A DNA stretch of 64,000 bases from Ignelater luminosus (taxonomy: Eukaryota > Arthropoda > Insecta > Coleoptera > Elateridae), in contig VTPC01000476.1 of the NCBI GenBank assembly GCA_011009095.1, positions 1 through 64,000 on the forward strand, read 5' to 3'. The translations under genes and the position numbers were made by a program. Below are positions 61,684-64,000 of the stretch, piece after piece (positions within the stretch are counted from its first letter, which is position 1; every line of letters starts with the position of its first letter). Under the pieces are notes generated by a model. That model was not told where the DNA came from. It worked only from the letters and a program-made list of their open reading frames with translations, and searched no databases.

Positions 61684-62299
61684 ATTTTTTTGTTCACTCT
61701 ACATCCCATTGGTTCGTTTTCGCACCAGTTTATTATGCTTAGTTTAAGCAATATAGAGTAATTTGTTTTTAAGATATTTTTGGCAATGTTACTTTAGATA
61801 ACAAATAAACTATTTTGTATGACTTATTTAAAAAAAATATGTATGTATAAAATACAAGTGTTTTGTTTTTGTTCATCAATCTTCCCAGCGGTGCGTTTAC
61901 GCACCACCATTTTCTGAATAAATGACTTTGTAAATTTTTTTTTTTTTTTGTTGCATAAATGTGCCTAATATAACCAGAAACAATAATAACCAAAAAAATT
62001 AAATTATTTTATCTTTTAAAACCTTGGGATGATATGGGTTAATAGAATAATATTTACAATACTCAAACTGTCATTCTTCCACAGCCATATACGACCCAGA
62101 AACGTCGTGAATGCTGTATACCCTCTCAGTTTGGCAACCAAAGTTAGAGACACTCTGTATACAGATAAGCTTATCTTTATTAATTATTTTATTTATCGTG
62201 TTGAATTGTAGTTTATCATTAATGTTGCTTCTTAATAGTTTGTTTAGTTCATTAAATCATTACTGTGGTTTGTGAGACTGAGAGTATAACAGTTGTTTA

Positions 62300-62394
62300 T
62301 ATAACAAGAGTGTAAAGTGAAGCTTTTTGAACAAGTAGGACCGAGTACCATAAATCCTATGAGTTCAAAACAGACACTTTACACTCGAGTTATA
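62300..62394. repeat. Near-perfect 95-nt hairpin
   Basis: TATAACAAGAGTGTAAAGTG at 62300 pairs with CACTTTACACTCGAGTTATA ending at 62394, and the pairing continues inward (TTTTGAACAAGTAGGA with TCCTATGAGTTCAAAA), leaving a loop of about 14 nt. It directly abuts the foldback element starting at 62395. It could be a tiny MITE or a small-RNA precursor-like hairpin. Confidence 0.65.
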
Positions 62395-63390
62395 CAATGT
62401 GTCCAAGATAAGGATGAACAGCATGGGGATCTTGGAAACGGGAAGAGATACAGGATTGGTTAAATGGGATGAAAGTTGGCTATTCATAGGACCTTTTTGT
62501 TGGCGTTTGCAAAATCTAGATATCTTAAATAGTTTCAGAGATATTTAAAAAAAAGTAGATTTCTCGATTTTTGTTATTATTATTTTTTTTTATTTATTTG
62601 AAGAGATATCGGAAAACTAAAACCACTTTTCCATTGCCACTTTTGTTCTCTATTAAAATACGCTAACAAAATTCCTGTACAACGTTTAGGTTTTGAGTAA
62701 CTATCATCAACCTCATTTTTTTAAATAGGCAGAAAAACAATTGAAAATTGTTTTAGATAGCTCTTGTCACGATTCTAATGATGTAAACATGATAGAGTTA
62801 TTCTGATTTCTTATGCTATAAATTAATGCATTCTGCAGTACCCTGCCCTGCACAATCACCCGATCTAAAACCATTAGATTTCTTCCTCTAGGGTTATATC
62901 AAGAATCATGTGCTTAACCAAAATTTTGAAGATGAACGGCAATTATTATAGTTAGTCACAGCAGCGTTCAACACAAAAAATCAAAACCAAAATAACCCTA
63001 TCATGTTTACATCATTAGAACCGTGACAAGAACTATCCAAAACAATTTTCAATTATTTTCCCGCTTATTTAAAAAAATGAGGTTGATGATGGTTACTCGA
63101 AACCGAAACGTTGTACAGAAATTTTGTTAGCGTATTTTAATAGAGCACCAAAAGTGGCAATGGAAAAGTGGTTTTCGTTTTCTGACATCTCTTCAAATAA
63201 ATGAAAGAAAAAAAAATCAACAAATCTACTTTTTTTTAAATATCTCAGAAACTATCCAAAATATCTAAATTTTGTAAATTCCAACAAAAAGGTCCTATAA
63301 ATTAGCCAACTTTCATCCCAATTAACTGATCCTGTATCTCTTACCATTTCCAAGATCCCCATGCTATGCATCCTTATCTTGAACACACTG
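62395..63390 (+). repeat. Foldback element, sister copy of 48006..48921, inverted
   Basis: Termini CAATGTGTCCAAGATAAGGA at 62395 and the complement of CAGTGTGTTCAAGATAAGGA ending at 63390, with TA at both sides. The arms match those of 48006..48921. The interior on the plus strand (about 62838..62965) reads PCPAQSPDLKPLDFFL, stop, GYIKNHVLNQNFEDERQLL, the C-terminal catalytic block and tail of a DDD transposase, which shows the family derives from an autonomous Tc1/mariner-group element. Confidence 0.85.
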
Positions 63391-64000
63391 TATACATTTT
63401 TTGCACGACCACATTTTAAAGAGAATAATAGTAAAAAAAAACCATTGATGGTAGATCAAAAAAATGAAGTTGGCCAGGATCATAAATTCATTATAACATC
63501 GATACATCAAATTTATTGCAAATTTTGTTAACTTTTGACATTGACAACGAGTTGTAAAGTACCAGCTTTATAGGCAATCTTAATACCAAAGTGTTTTGAA
63601 ATCTGTTTTTATCTACAACTATTGAATAATGAACTCATCATTCAACACCCTCGAATTGTTTCTTTTTAATAGTTATAAGGCATCGTATTTGACTTGCATG
63701 TAATGGCTATATTTATATTCAGATGATTGCAACACGAGCTGAAAGACAAGCGTTGCAAATTTTGTCCTTGTATAAAATAGTAGCTGTTACATGCTCATTA
63801 AATATTATAAAGGTTTCAACCTGTAACAAACTACTAAAATAAAAACATTTTGAGTTATTTCTTGATTACTTTTTTATAGTGAATGCTTACATTTTACATA
63901 GACAATAGTAATCCTAGCCCTGTAAACATCATCAGAGACGAACTGTAAAGTAGAAAAGAGAGAAAATACTACAGTTTTATCTGTGGTAAGTTAAATTTAG
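63391..64000. other. Right edge, unassigned
   Basis: About 80 bp (63472..63552) repeat 47534..47625 in the same orientation, and the TGCACGACCACATTTTAAAG stretch near 63402 is the inverted counterpart of 47976..47992, so the repeat shared with the 47-48 kb region extends beyond the foldback borders. Nothing else recognised. Confidence 0.45.

Larger units (their letters stand above)
59339..62038 (+). mobile_element. piggyBac-superfamily transposon
   Basis: CCCATATGGTCCC at 59339 and GGGATGATATGGG ending at 62038 are inverted termini, and TTAA stands at both sides (59335..59338 and 62039..62042), the hallmark of piggyBac. The 2700 bp enclose a broken transposase gene. Near both ends a motif of the form TCCCANNGGTNCGTTTNCGCACC recurs: 59355..59370, 61711..61726 and 61890..61905, with a weaker copy at 59685..59698. 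Confidence 0.92.

Noticed and set aside
1..64000. tRNA, rRNA or CRISPR arrays
   Set aside because: No cloverleaf with T-loop GTTCRA context, no rRNA blocks and no regularly spaced identical repeats with unique spacers were found by eye.

Overview
This window looks like nuclear DNA of an insect: it is strongly AT-rich, has GT-AG introns, contains three conserved animal genes, and is heavily loaded with arthropod-type transposons. A beetle or another holometabolous insect is my guess, not something the sequence proves. I saw no bacterial operons, CRISPR array, rRNA or convincing tRNA. Positions, splice sites and reading frames were worked out by hand; no database was searched.

Three host genes can be modelled completely. 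EFR3/rolling blackout (8170..18478, +) has 15 exons and 846 codons; it is the plasma-membrane anchor of the PI4KIIIalpha complex. It has a competing upstream first exon at 7833..7917 and a frame-neutral 150-nt exon near its 3' end. FKBP12 (23298..24754, +) has 3 exons and 108 codons, with every ligand-pocket residue kept. A TMEM68/DIESL-like acyltransferase (31936..38443, -) has 6 exons and 327 codons; two of its short introns are open in frame. The genes show no operon-like link; they are neighbours separated by repeats.

The rest is mobile DNA. From left to right: a decayed BEL/Pao retroelement (3672..4967 and possibly to 6350); inside EFR3 intron 2 a foldback repeat and a non-LTR reverse-transcriptase relic; a hAT element with a shattered transposase (21403..22675); a Penelope-like GIY-YIG relic (26200..26505); a hAT MITE with a perfect target duplication (27360..27717); a GC-rich island (28027..28830); and, inside TMEM68 introns, a long hairpin foldback (33060..33775) and a second hAT MITE (34726..35461).

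From about 41.6 kb to the end the sequence is almost continuous Tc1/mariner-type material with nesting: a Tc1 element with IR/DR ends, transposase relics, five or more long-arm foldback elements inserted at TA, a DD37E element carrying two MITEs, one apparently intact 1.3-kb mariner with a 347-aa DD34D transposase, and a 2.7-kb piggyBac pseudogene with a spliceable 66-bp intron and a repeated palindromic subterminal motif. The mariner is the only element that looks capable of making its own protein. The long inverted repeats inside introns are the likeliest source of unexpected biology (hairpin RNAs, splicing effects), but this is inference.
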